Positions 54,371-64,000 of a DNA stretch of 64,000 nt are shown here, one piece after another. The stretch comes from Tritrichomonas musculus (Eukaryota > Parabasalia > Tritrichomonadida > Tritrichomonadidae). The stretch lies in contig JAPFFF010000005.1 in assembly GCA_039105265.1 (NCBI GenBank), forward strand, positions 7,549,501-7,613,500, in the 5' to 3' direction. Positions within the stretch are counted from its first letter, which is position 1, and each line of letters begins with the position of its first letter. The translations under genes were made by a program, and so were the position numbers. Below the pieces are notes generated by a model that saw only the letters and a list, made by a program, of their open reading frames with translations, did no database searches and was not told the DNA's origin.

Positions 54371-55396
54371 ATGAAATTTTTAATAAGTTTTTTATATTTT
54401 CAAGAAATCTTATCTGCGCAATGTGGCGTAGGACCACTAACGTTTCAGAGCGGAATAACATCAATACCAAGCAAAAATTACGAGAATTGTATTAATTATA
54501 CAGGTTCGCTAATAATACCAAATACTGTAACAAAAATTGGATATCAGGCATTTTATAATTGTACGGGATTTACAGAGAAGCTAGTCATTCCAAACTCGGT
54601 GATTGACATTGGTTATCAAGCATTTGCGGAATGCATAAATATAAAACAACTCGAATTTAATTGCGATAAATTAAAAACAATCAGCTTTGGAGTTTTTCAA
54701 CATTGCAGCTCAATTACAGGTACTTTAATATTACCAAATCAAATAACAATAATTGGATTATGTGCATTTGATGGATGTCATGAACTTTCAGATGAAATAA
54801 GTTTTCCACCAAACTTAGAATCGATTGGAAACTATGCTTTTAAACAATGTTACAAACTTAAAATTAAGGTAAATTTTCTAGATTCAGTGACGTCAATTGG
54901 CGAGTTTTTCTTTCATCAATGCTATGCAATGAAACGAATTATAACACTTGGTAATAACCTCCAATCAATTCCAGCTTTTTCGTTTTGCGAATGCTCAAGT
55001 GCAGAAGGTATTTTAACAATACCGAAATCGGTAACTTTCATTGGCGAAAAAGCATTCAAAAGATGCATGAAATTATCAGGCCTAATTTTCGACAGTCCAA
55101 ACTTAATAAACATCACTACTGGTGCTTTTGGCGATTGCTTTGACATTCGATGTGATTTGACACTTCCCGATTCGCTTGAATATCTCGGAAATTAAGTTTT
55201 TGAAAACACTGTTTTTAACGGTCGCCGGATTTCACTTGGCTCATATTTGAAAACAATCGGTGAATCTTGTTTTAAAAACACACAATTCATCGGCAATTTG
55301 ACAATTCCTGACTAAGTAACCGTTATTGAATCGAGAGCTTTTTACAATTGTTCGACTTTTAACGGAACATTGAAGTTCATCCTTACAAACAAATAA
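54371..55396 (+). pseudogene. Secreted BspA-like LRR gene with in-frame stops
   Basis: 274 codons are open from ATG 54,371. A signal-like start (MKFLISFLYFQEILSAQ) is followed by BspA-type LRRs (LIIPNTVTKIGYQAFYNC, LVIPNSVIDIGYQAFAEC). The same frame continues as LRR sequence past TAA at 55,193-55,195 (VFENTVFNGRR, LKTIGESCFKNTQF) and past TAA at 55,313-55,315 (VTVIESRAFYNCSTFNGTLK). It ends at TAA 55,394. The first two stops probably replace lysine codons. No transmembrane anchor is found downstream. This is a young nonsense-mutated relative of the surface LRR family, or a gene that now makes a shorter secreted LRR protein. Confidence 0.75.
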
Positions 55397-56474
55397 GTTT
55401 GCCAATGCAACTGGTCCTTTCAATAAGACTCTCCAATAATCAAAGTTGGTACCATAAAAAGTGGCGTCCCTTGTTTATAAAATATTTTATACTAGGCAAC
55501 CATGCCATTTCGAATTATCCTCAAATAGTTATTTTGATTTTAAGTTTTCTCCTCTCAAAATTCAATGAGGAAAAATAATCAAAATAATCAATAGAATTCC
55601 ATTGAAATTTTTTTTCTGAGTTTATTCTCAATCATTTTTATGCAAGAATTTACAATTATAGCGAAATATTTTATGATAATTAATATATATTTGTTTATTA
55701 ATAAACTTTAAATATTAAATTGAGAATAAAAGAATTATTTTAAAATGATATTACTTAAACTTTTTCTTGAATTCAACAATTTGCCAAAAATCATTATTTA
55801 GAATATAATGAACGTAACAAATCCTAATAAAAATGGAATAGAATGGAGTTTTTTAAGTATTAGTGCAATTCTCACTATCAATACAAATCCAAAAAAAGGA
55901 TTAATATTATTGATGAAATTTCCAAGAAATATTTAAAAAGCACATTCAGTCATATGATTATATAAGAAATTTAAATATTAATTGCAATTTCTCTTTTTAT
56001 TTATTGAATCAATCAATTAATAATATAACAGAAGCACTTATTGATCAAAAACCATATATTATTTTTATTTTTGCAATGTTTTTTAAAATTAAAAAATTCT
56101 TTACGCATGTATTTGATGCCCGATTTGCAAAAATAAAATTCAAGGATTTGATGAAAATTTTGAAGAACATGAAGGATAAATTTTTTTATATATAAAGTTA
56201 AATAAACATTAAATATATATATACAGCTAATTTTTATCGTAATGGAACTAAATTTACTACAATAAGGAAAAAATAGAAAAAAATATAACCATTTTTTGTT
56301 AAAAACGTAAATAAATATTGTAACACAATTTTTGAATAGTAAATATTTATTTCAAATAAATAAATAAATAAAATGATTTTAATATAAAAAAACTGAGATA
56401 TAACAATATTTTAAAAACATTGAAATTGAAAGGTAAAATATTTAGCCATTACAATAAGCTTATTGTATTAAAAT
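55397..56474. other. AT-rich intergenic
   Basis: No gene is recognised. A 63-codon open frame at 56,004-56,195 has no family resemblance and composition like its surroundings, so it is not called. Confidence 0.45.
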
Positions 56475-59400
56475 AAAGGAGCACGGGTAACCGTTTTTCG
56501 TACGTTAAGAAGCCTTCAAAAAACATTTATATCTTATTATAAAAACAAGAAAAAACAATATTTTTTAAATATATTGATTATTTATATTAGATAATATAAT
56601 CCATAATGATACATTACATAATTATTTCAAGTGTGATGAAATAAAGTCCTAATGATGTTTTTTTTTGATCATCCAAAGGACTTGTAAATTAATAGTTTTG
56701 ATATTTTATTTTAGTGCTAAATGATAAAATGATATTATATCTTTTAAATAAAATTTATAGTAGACTTATAAATTTCCAAATCACATTTTTTATTTTTGAA
56801 ATTCTGGGGAATATTCTTTTCTGTTGAGCGTTTATTTACATTGATATTTTATTTTGTACCACGATTGGTGTTAATAATTCTATTATATTATAATTAATGT
56901 TTTGTTGATACGGAATTTTTATTACAAAATATAATTTTTTTAATATATATTTATTTATTAAAGCATATTAAATATAGTATTTTCATTTTGGAGTTGAAAA
57001 GATAATAATTTCATGAATATTTGTGTTTATTAAAAATCAAAGTTTTCGGAAAAATAATAACAAATAATTGTTATATATAATCATACCAAGCAAATATAAT
57101 TATTTATCTGCAGAAAAAATCAATTAATTATGATATTTATGTATTTTAATGATGTTTGGAGGTTCTATGATATTTTATTATTAAATTTTAATAATAAAAT
57201 AGACTATTATCTTTAATATAATGAAATTTCATTTCCAAAATAACTAAATACATAAGTAAATTCAAAATAAAAAATGAATAAAATAAAAAAATTGAGTAGT
57301 GAAAATAAATTATCGTCCAATTTGTCAACTTTTTGAATTATTTTTATACTTTGATATTTTTCTTTCATTTGTCGATAAATCGATTTATTTCTGTGTATTT
57401 ACACCACTTCTATCAAACATGTAAAAACGTTTAGAATTAAAATTCGTACGTTAGTTCTGAAAAGTTAAACTTTTTGATAACTTAGATTTTTAAAACATGA
57501 ATAGAGTATAGTGTATAGACAAAAAAAAATTAATGGACAAAAACGACTTTCACTTCACCTCCACATAAAAAGTTGATTTATTTTCTTGAATATTTAAGTG
57601 TTTTAAATTATAATTTAATAATATTATTTTATATGTATTATATATTTTATTTTAATGATTATTACTTTAATTACATGATTAGATCTGTTATTAATTTCAT
57701 AATAAGAAAAACTTATTTTTTACTATTATCTCCATAAGCAATTGATTAAAATGGAATTAAAAGTTGAATTATTAATTGACACATGATGCTCATAATTATT
57801 GTCAGATAAAATAATTAAAAATCAAAATATAAATTGAAAAAAGGTGTTTAATTATTTTCGGTTAAATCAATTTTTTTAATGGATAAAAAATTTTATTATC
57901 TTCATAGATATTTATTGATTTACAAATAATTCATTACATTATTGATATTAATCTTAAAAACATAGAAATTATGAAACTAACTTTAAACGGGATCGAATTT
58001 TTTAAAAGTCATTATTATTTTCGATTATCAAAAAAACTCTGATTCTTATCTTTTTTTGGGATAAAAATCTGCAAAACATATTTATTATTTAATAAATTGT
58101 TTTTTAAATGGACTTTAAGATTTCAAAGTTGGGGTATTGTTAAAATAATATCAAAAAATTAAAAAACAGAAATTTCATTTTATTTTGGGAAATATTTAGG
58201 CAATCTTAAATATTTTGCTATAGGTAAAACAATTAATTCATGCTTTTAAAAAATATTAGATTGAATCATTGATAACATTTCTTCAAATTGAATTATTCAT
58301 CTTTTTTTCAAAAAATTAAAATTGCAATCAAAGTCAATATTTGCGTAAAAGTATGATATGATTTTTAAAAAATAGTTTATATTCATCTAATATAAAACCA
58401 AATAAAAATAATAAATTTTCATTTTCTTTAACCAATTTATGTAAAAGAACCATTTTACAAAAAATCTTTAAAAAGTTGACTTTAATTAGATTTTTTCCTC
58501 TTTCAAAAAGCTATTTGTGATATCCTTATCATTTATTATGTTTTATATACTGAGAACAATATAAATATGCATTAGATTTGCAAAAATAAAGAGGTCACTT
58601 TTTGATATTATTTATCTTAAATAATGAAGATTTTCCCATTTTTTTTATATAAATAAAATTAGGTTTAAAAATATATATCAAAAATTCTATTAGTTTGATC
58701 AAAACTCCATTATTTAGGATTTTGTTGAAAAAAAATTCTAAAAATGATATAAAAAGGTTAAATGAAAACTTTTTGATAAAAAATAAAAAAATTAAAAATT
58801 GTTATATCCTAAAATTATTTAGTTCTTATTCTTATATTACTTTAAAAAAATATTTAATATAATATTTATTATTTATAAAGTGGGTAAAATCTGTTTTAAG
58901 AACTCATTTATAGAAATGTTAAAAAATATATGATAATTAAAAACTCAAAGAAAATGCTTGAAAATAGAATATTTTTATTATTAGATGATGAAGTATATTT
59001 GTACAAATTTTCAAGGCAAAAATATATTTCTAAAGCAAATTAAGTTGTTTTTGTCCATTAATTTTTTTTTGTCTATACACTATATATGGAAAAAAAAAAA
59101 TTAATGGACAAAAAAAAATTAATGGTCAATTTATATTTGGTCGGATAAAAAAAAAAATAAATTTTCTCAAAATATTAGAGCTTTTCTAATAATAATTAGT
59201 AATAAATGTTTTTCATATAATTTCTAATTTTATATCCAAATGAAAATGCATTTTCTCAGTTAGATGTGAAACAAATAATAAACTAAAAAACTATTGTAAA
59301 AAAAAAATAATTTAAGCATATTTTCTGAAATAATAATTATCTTTTGTATTATAAGTAATAATTATTAATGTAATATGATTTTAATTGTTTCTTATTATTA

Positions 59401-60791
59401 TCAATTCCTAAAGCCTACTACAAACAGAAAAAAAATTACAAATAATTTGTACATAATTTTCACTTCACTTTTGGGGTCATCCTAGCATATCCTTAATAGA
59501 TTCTTACCAATTTTGGGGAAAATAATATATATCATATATGCGTTGTAAATATCTAAGATAATGTTTTGAATCAAATATATTTGTTGAATTATGAATATCA
59601 CATTCTTCTTAAATAAAATGCAAAAAACTCTATTAGACAAACAATTTCAAATGAACGTCATTTCTCATTAAAATATATATTATGTGTTTATTGATTTCTA
59701 ATTGGTTTTGTCAATTTATTATGTTTGATGAATTGAAAAAATTAAAAATTAAAAATATTTTATATCTAGGTTTTCACAAGAAAAAAATGATTACAAAAGA
59801 ATATGATATGGAAAACGAATTTATATACAATCATATATTATGAATATATTGATAAATTGAAATAAGTTCATTGCATTCTGAAAATAATTGGTATTTTTTG
59901 AAAAAAAATTGAATCATTTTCAATTCATTATATATGAAATATTTCAATTCATCAATTATAAATAATAAATGTATAAGATGCACTTAATTAATTTGCGGAA
60001 GTAATTTTTTTTAGCTTGAGGTTTAATGTGCATTATTATATTTTTTTACCAAAAAAAAATTTTTTCTCTTTTCTGTAAGAAAAAAATCATGTACCATAAA
60101 GTTACAAAACTGAAACTCTGGAATTCCATTGTGGACATCTTTAACATTATAATAACAGGGTAAAAACCGAAAAATGAAAATCAAATAATCATATTGATAT
60201 TTTGTGAAAAATTAATATTTTTATTAATTTTTGATATATATGAAATAAAAATATCTATTTAATATCAAATACCCAAATAATTTCAAATATTATTAAGAAA
60301 TGATAGTTTTTTGTTAATTCTTTTTTTTATCAACTTTTTGATAAGTTCGATATGATATCATATATTAAAATATCATATGTAATACTCCTTATATATTAAA
60401 TTTTTCTATAAGGAAATAATATATTATGTGTTTGAAAATAAAATACCATTAAAAAATTCAAAATTAATCATTATTTAAAAAAATGTAAATTAATTATATT
60501 GAGAATTTACCTTCATAAAAATAAGCAAAAATACGATGATACTACATCAATTATAATGATAAATAAAACTGCAAAATCTCAGATTTCTAAATCTTTTCTA
60601 TTTATGTGAAATGGTGATTAATATTATTTTGTCTCATAATTTTTTTTTTTCCATATACTCTAATGTTTTTCCCCTACGATAGATTTTTTTTTGGTCTATA
60701 TAAAACTTGCTTAAAAACCAATATACTATATAATATTTCAATATGAAGTCGAAACGACGATTTTCAATAACCGCCAAAGTCGTGCTCCTTT
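56475..60791. mobile_element. Putative 4.3-kb decayed DNA element with 8-bp target duplication
   Basis: Left end AAAGGAGCACG at 56,475 and right end CGTGCTCCTTT ending at 60,791 are 11-bp inverted repeats. Each is flanked by ATTAAAAT (56,467-56,474 and 60,792-60,799). Short inverted ends with an 8-bp duplication would fit a hAT-like or P-like element. No transposase reading frame remains in the interior, which is very AT-rich. Both the inverted ends and the duplication are short, so the call is moderate at best. Confidence 0.45.
57509..59082. mobile_element. Putative 1.57-kb non-autonomous TIR element, nested
   Basis: TATAGTGTATAGAC, then a run of A and TTAATGGACAAAAAC at 57,507-57,546, recurs as its complement at 59,045-59,084. 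This gives inverted repeats of about 38 bp with one difference near the inner edge. The outermost TA can be read as a TA target duplication (57,507-57,508 and 59,083-59,084), as in Tc1/mariner elements. No open frame of note is inside. It lies within the 4.3-kb element. Extra copies of TTAATGGACAAAAAAAAATT follow directly at 59,100-59,125. Confidence 0.5.
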
Positions 60792-60933
60792 ATTAAAATT
60801 TGATTATTTATTTGGCAGCTTAAGGCTAAAATAATCTGCCTTATAATAGGTCAATATAAACGGTTATGTAAAATTTAAAAAAAAAATCGAATAAGTATTC
60901 AATTTTAATTGACCATAGGGAAGGCCAAAAAAA

Positions 60934-61060
60934 GCGGTATACGAAAAAATCGACGGTTTTTCGTATAAGAAACCGTTTTTATTCACCATATTGAAGGCCA
61001 AAAAAAAAGCGGTATACGAAAAAATTGAAAGGTTTTCGTATAAAAATTCATTCAATTTTG
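60934..61060. repeat. Two tandem copies of a 75-bp unit
   Basis: AAGCGGTATACGAAAAAAT occurs at about 60,932 and again 75 bp later, with similar surrounding sequence (AAGGCCAAAAAAA before, TTTTCGTATAA after). A 63-codon minus-strand open frame crosses it (SIFSYTAFF twice); this is a by-product of the repeat. Confidence 0.6.
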
Positions 61061-61169
61061 AGCTTTTTTGAGATTTTTTTAATCGTTAGACGATAATATT
61101 TAACTGAAATTATAATGATCGTGATTTATATATTTTTCAATTATTTATGATCGAAAAAAATATTTTCTA

Positions 61170-61550
61170 AACGTTAAAATTTAATTAAAAAAGTTACTTT
61201 TAAACGATTAAAAAATTATTAAAAAAATTAGCAAAAAACTATGTTTTTTAAAAGTATTTTTTATTTTCCACGATAAGACAAACTATAATTGAGAGGTCTG
61301 TTTCGTTTAAATTTATGCTGTATATATATATGTAATAATAAATTGTATTAAATTGGAATATATGGAATAAATAGCATATTTATTAGCATATATATATACA
61401 GCATAAATTTAAACGAAACAGACCTCTCAATTATAGTTTGTCTTATCGTGGAAAATAAAAAATACTTTTAAAAAACATAGTTTTTTGCTAATTTTTTTAA
61501 TAATTTTTTAATCGTTTAAAAGTAACTTTTTTAACTTTTTTAATTAAATT
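61170..61550. repeat. Large hairpin: arms of about 150 bp around a spacer of about 55 bp
   Basis: The left arm ends ...GAGGTCTGTTTCGTTTAAAT..., then a TATATATATATG run near 61,331. The right arm begins near 61,388 with the exact complement and runs to about 61,533. Complementarity is near perfect through the TTTTCCACGATAAGACAAAC block and weakens at a 9-bp insertion near 61,532. It resembles a foldback element or the core of a palindromic MITE. Confidence 0.75.
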
Positions 61551-61568
61551 TTCTATCGTAGGGGAAAA

Positions 61569-61982
61569 TACATATTCCATATATTCCAATTTATTTTGTA
61601 TTAGAAATTATTCAAAATAAATATTTTTGAGTGCTCGATGATTAAATTTAAAATATGTATATTTTAATATAGATTAATTATTATTCTTTTTATATTTTTA
61701 ATTAAACTATACAATATATAAAAATAATTAAAATACATATAAATCAAACTATATAATATAAATATCAAAGAAAAGCAATTTGGAAAAATTTAATTTTTTT
61801 TGTAAATTCAATTTATATAAAAAGTTCCAAAAATAAAAATACGTTAAGAACAGACTCTTTATTGTTTTCACTTTTTAAAATGTTTTTATAAATTTTTTTT
61901 GAAACAATTTCAATAAGATGGTATTTTTCAGAACATTTAACTTTTTCTGAAATAATTTTCAAAACGCCGCCCTTAACATAAA
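61569..61982. other. Intergenic, AT-rich
   Basis: The upstream region of the last gene. Only a slightly GC-richer patch (AAAACGCCGCCCTTAACAT) just before the ATG stands out. Confidence 0.4.
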
Positions 61983-64000
61983 ATGGATATAGAGGTGCTA
62001 ATTAACAAGATGAAAGTCATATATCCAATTCTTATGGATTATATAGATTCTACCGATGATTTTGATGATCAATTTAATCAATTAAATGAGGTTTTGGAAA
62101 AGCAAGATATTTTGCAAAATAATGAAGAAGTTCAATTGTTTCTTCAATTAATATCAAAAATTGCAGATTCCCATCACCGTACACCATATTTTTTCACTAA
62201 ACTAGGAAAAATATTACAATATTTAATCAAAGATAATTCTTTACCAATTTCATATTATATACCGGATTATCGAAAATTTAACCAATCAGTTCTTTTTTAT
62301 TTGTTAGATAAGAAATTTCTTAAGCCAGACGAAACCTTTATAAAGCAGTTTTTTTACAGAAAACCAATCAGCAAAACGTTTACAAACAAAAGTCTTCCAA
62401 TTTTCCAATTATATTATAATTTATACCCGGCAATAAAAGATTTCATTGATGAAAAAATACAAAAACAGATTGAAAAAGACATTTCAGTCAAATTTCAAGT
62501 TGATTTTCCAACTTTTAAAGAAAAGTGCCAAATTGGTGAAAATGATTCATACATTTGTTCGTTAATTCGATCAGATTCAGTTGAAGAATTTATTCAATAT
62601 GTAAATCGAGCAAATATACCTCTTTCAAGTAAAATTATTCCATCTATTTATGAATCAAATCCATTTTTATTTCATAACAATGAACCAACATTGATTGAAT
62701 ATGCTTCATTTTACGGATCAATTCAAATCATTCAATTTTTAAAATATAGCAATGTTCCACTAACTGTTTCATTGTGGTTATACGGTGTTCATTCTAACAA
62801 TGCAGAATTGATTCACATTCTTGATGAGTATAAAATTTTGCAAAAAAGAAATGATGCATTTAAAGATGTTTTTTCAGAATCAATCAAATGTCATCATAAT
62901 GAAATTGCTAATTATATCAAAGATAACTTAATTAGGGTGAATTTATTTGCTGATACTTTTAAATCTGTTATTTTTGATTCATTAAATTTTGAATTTATTC
63001 AAAATGATATCAAATCTATGATTTCTAAACATAGAAATCCAAAAGGATTCAATTTGACTTCACAAATTTTTAATTTTCCAAAAATAAAAGTTCCTTCTTC
63101 TGTGAATTCAATTGGCAATTATGCTTTTTCCGAATGTTCAACTTTGACACAAGTCATTATCCCTCCTTCTGTGACTTATATTGGTGAATATGCTTTCTTT
63201 AGTTGCGCAGCATTGAAAGAAGTAATCATTCCTTCTTCTGTGGCGAAAATTGGAAAATACGCTTTTAGTAAATGTTCAAGTTTATCACAAATAACGATTC
63301 CGTCTTCTGTCACTTCTTTAGGACAATCTGTTTTCGATGGATGTATTAAATTAACAGAAGTAATAATTCTTTCTCCTCTAAAATCTATTGAAGCATTTTT
63401 CTTCCAAAATTGTATATCTTTAAGACAAATTACAATTCCTTCTTCTGTAGTTTTTATTAATATGTGTGCCTTCAGAGGATGCTCATCATTGACAGAGATA
63501 ACAATTCCACCCTTAGTAACTACTATTGGATTGTCTGCTTTTGATATTTGTACAAATTTAAAAGAAATAACGTTTTCTTCTTCTTGTTTAACCGAAATTG
63601 GCGGTAAAGCGTTTTGTGTTTGTTCCAAATTAGAGCAAATAGAAATACCTTCTTCTGTTACTTTAATTGATTATGAAGCCTTTTATGGATGTTCAGCATT
63701 AAAAGAAATAAATATTCCTTCTTCTATGACCAATATTGAAAATGGTACTTTTAATGGATGTTCAAATCTGACCGAAATAACAATTCCTTCTTCTGTTACT
63801 TGTATTGGTCCAAAAGCTTTTTATCAATGCTCAAAATTAAGAGAAATAACAATTCCTTCTTCTGTAACACATATTAAATATAACGCTTTTTATGGTTGTA
63901 CAAATTTAACAAAAATAACAATTCCTTCTTCTGTAACAAACATTGGAGTATCTGCTTTTGAATCATGCACAAAATTGGCAGAAATATCTTTTCCTTCTCT
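61983..64000 (+). CDS. DUF3447-like protein with BspA-type LRR tail, incomplete at right edge
   Basis: An open frame from ATG 61,983 to the end of the window (672 codons, no stop reached). Residues 1-195 are helical. About 195-320 (YICSLIRSDSVEEFIQYVNR, LIEYASFYGSIQIIQFLKYS, LYGVHSNNAELIHILDEYK, SIKCHHNEIANYI) are the same DUF3447-type domain as residues 185-330 of the ankyrin gene at 7,663-8,805. From about 360 onward at least 13 BspA-type LRRs run to the edge (ITIPSSVTSIGxxAFxxCxxL). No signal peptide is seen, so it is probably cytosolic. It shows one N-terminal domain combined with two different repeat solenoids. No intervening sequences interrupt this gene. Confidence 0.88.
   Translation, partial: MDIEVLINKMKVIYPILMDYIDSTDDFDDQFNQLNEVLEKQDILQNNEEVQLFLQLISKIADSHHRTPYFFTKLGKILQYLIKDNSLPISYYIPDYRKFNQSVLFYLLDKKFLKPDETFIKQFFYRKPISKTFTNKSLPIFQLYYNLYPAIKDFIDEKIQKQIEKDISVKFQVDFPTFKEKCQIGENDSYICSLIRSDSVEEFIQYVNRANIPLSSKIIPSIYESNPFLFHNNEPTLIEYASFYGSIQIIQFLKYSNVPLTVSLWLYGVHSNNAELIHILDEYKILQKRNDAFKDVFSESIKCHHNEIANYIKDNLIRVNLFADTFKSVIFDSLNFEFIQNDIKSMISKHRNPKGFNLTSQIFNFPKIKVPSSVNSIGNYAFSECSTLTQVIIPPSVTYIGEYAFFSCAALKEVIIPSSVAKIGKYAFSKCSSLSQITIPSSVTSLGQSVFDGCIKLTEVIILSPLKSIEAFFFQNCISLRQITIPSSVVFINMCAFRGCSSLTEITIPPLVTTIGLSAFDICTNLKEITFSSSCLTEIGGKAFCVCSKLEQIEIPSSVTLIDYEAFYGCSALKEINIPSSMTNIENGTFNGCSNLTEITIPSSVTCIGPKAFYQCSKLREITIPSSVTHIKYNAFYGCTNLTKITIPSSVTNIGVSAFESCTKLAEISFPS

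Larger units (their letters stand above)
60667..61568. repeat. Inverted-repeat pair bounding about 0.9 kb
   Basis: TTTTCCCCTACGATAG at 60,667 recurs as CTATCGTAGGGGAAAA ending at 61,568. It may mark another element. However, it crosses the right end of the putative 4.3-kb element, so both cannot be simple nested insertions. Confidence 0.35.

Noticed and set aside
56004-56195. A 63-codon plus-strand frame
   Set aside because: No recognisable family, no distinct composition and no context; best treated as chance.
60864-61055. A 63-codon minus-strand frame with SIFSYTAFF repeated
   Set aside because: It is produced by a 75-bp tandem repeat in non-coding DNA.

Overview
The window is very AT-rich eukaryotic DNA that looks like a parabasalid protist, most likely Tritrichomonas foetus or a close relative. 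The evidence is family content. It has several BspA-type leucine-rich-repeat (LRR) genes, DUF3447-like proteins joined to ankyrin or LRR tails, TKL kinase and degenerate-kinase proteins with Sel1 repeats, and Mutator-like and mariner-type DNA elements. Genes are almost all intronless, lie on both strands and are separated by short AT-rich gaps. No tRNA, rRNA, CRISPR array or virus-like element was recognised. The species call is an inference from family composition.

Layout. 0-3.2 kb: a broken LRR gene at the left edge, a membrane-anchored BspA-like LRR gene and a cytosolic LRR gene. 3.7-8.8 kb (minus): a DUF3447-like gene followed by 21 ankyrin repeats. Each ankyrin block is an intact block of about 99 bp, separated from the next by a 68-98 bp AT-rich intervening sequence that carries stops and frame changes. 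9.8-11.7 kb: a large GTPase with two compensating frame changes. 11.8-15.0 kb (minus): a TKL kinase and a Sel1/LRR protein separated by one in-frame stop. 16-28.4 kb: three very large degenerate-kinase proteins, one minus and two plus, the last with a multi-pass membrane domain. 28.5-31 kb: a duplicated gene tail carrying a mariner-type MITE, and two broken aldo/keto reductases. 31.4-33.1 kb: a beta-helix protein with two RING fingers.

34.6-53.7 kb is a 19.1 kb Mutator-like (MULE) composite bounded by a 9-bp target duplication. It carries two copies of the same transposase gene in opposite orientation, four 328-bp terminal segments and five arrays of a 135-bp repeat (about 97 units). Its first 13.5 kb is a giant inverted repeat. 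The junctions suggest one MULE inserted into the repeat array of another, followed by inversion of an end.

54.4-55.4 kb is a broken secreted LRR gene. 56.5-61.6 kb has no recognisable gene but holds decayed terminal-inverted-repeat elements and a large hairpin. A DUF3447-like/LRR gene runs off the right edge from 61,983.

The strongest candidates for something undescribed are the ankyrin gene with regular non-GT-AG intervening sequences and the architecture of the MULE composite.
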